41,458 bases of DNA from Myroides injenensis M09-0166. Lineage in GTDB: Bacteria > Bacteroidota > Bacteroidia > Flavobacteriales > Flavobacteriaceae. The stretch spans positions 1 through 41,458 of the forward strand of contig NZ_BAEX01000020.1 of assembly GCF_000246945.1 (NCBI RefSeq), read 5' to 3'. The notes beneath the pieces were generated by a model. It searched no databases. It was not told the DNA's origin and saw nothing but the letters and a program-made list of their open reading frames with translations. Position numbers and translations under genes: made by a program. Numbering within the stretch: position 1 is the first letter of the stretch; each line of letters opens with the position of its first letter. This document shows, one piece after another, positions 41,449 through 41,458 of the stretch.

Positions 41449-41458
41449 TACTACGTGT

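Overview
This window looks like chromosomal DNA from a member of the Flavobacteriaceae (Bacteroidota), possibly Myroides or a close relative. The DNA is very AT-rich. Most genes have no Shine-Dalgarno sequence. Several start sites are preceded by the Bacteroidota promoter element TAnnTTTG, often with TTTG or TTG about 18-23 bases further upstream. Family-typical genes are present: DUF2480, DUF3078, a HU-CCDC81/SPOR protein and compact class Ia ribonucleotide reductase subunits. The genus is inferred from general resemblance only. I saw no tRNA, rRNA, CRISPR array, insertion sequence or prophage.

Layout. 1-4.5 kb (minus strand): an M1 metallopeptidase cut by the window edge, an S8 (subtilisin-like) lipoprotein peptidase broken by a 2-base frameshift, and a metallo-beta-lactamase-fold hydrolase. 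4.5-5.5 kb: a gene-free stretch holding a 91-bp imperfect palindrome. 5.5-9.6 kb: sufA-sufB-sufC-sufD. 10.0-17.0 kb (minus strand): nrdB-nrdA and a heme-uptake operon hmuT-U-V-S. 17.1-20.6 kb: sufS-sufE-DUF59-DUF2480-DUF3078. The minus-strand nrd/hmu block therefore lies between two halves of the SUF iron-sulfur assembly set. 20.6-23.2 kb (minus strand): hflX and asnA. Next come a secreted protein with a 45-bp tandem repeat, an S1/P1 nuclease, an acyl-CoA thioesterase, a HU/SPOR membrane protein, dprA, trpS, an acyltransferase, an unknown lipoprotein and recA. The recA-def gap holds a second copy of the 91-bp palindrome. After def and a DUF4870 protein comes a probable operon trhO-trhP-ferredoxin-ArsC-like. 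The window ends with a DHFR-like reductase, a gene-free stretch with an orphan terminator, and yicC (frameshifted)-gmk-nadD.

The strongest new observation is between hflX and asnA. A 30-codon ORF has seven Asn codons in codons 6-15. It is followed by three mutually exclusive RNA pairings: a 1:2 hairpin overlapping the Asn codons, a 2:3 antiterminator, and a 3:4 intrinsic terminator ending just before the asparagine synthetase gene. This has the architecture of a classical ribosome-mediated attenuator responding to charged tRNA-Asn. Second, TrhO carries a C-terminal domain about half identical to that of the adjacent U32 protein TrhP, so the two alternative enzymes for tRNA 5-hydroxyuridine share a module inside one operon. 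Third, two 91-bp palindromes of equal length, about 28 kb apart, are gaplessly alignable and both lie between divergently transcribed genes.

Functionally much of the window concerns iron and redox: Fe-S assembly, heme import and breakdown, a di-iron ribonucleotide reductase, an Fe-S-dependent tRNA hydroxylase and a ferredoxin.
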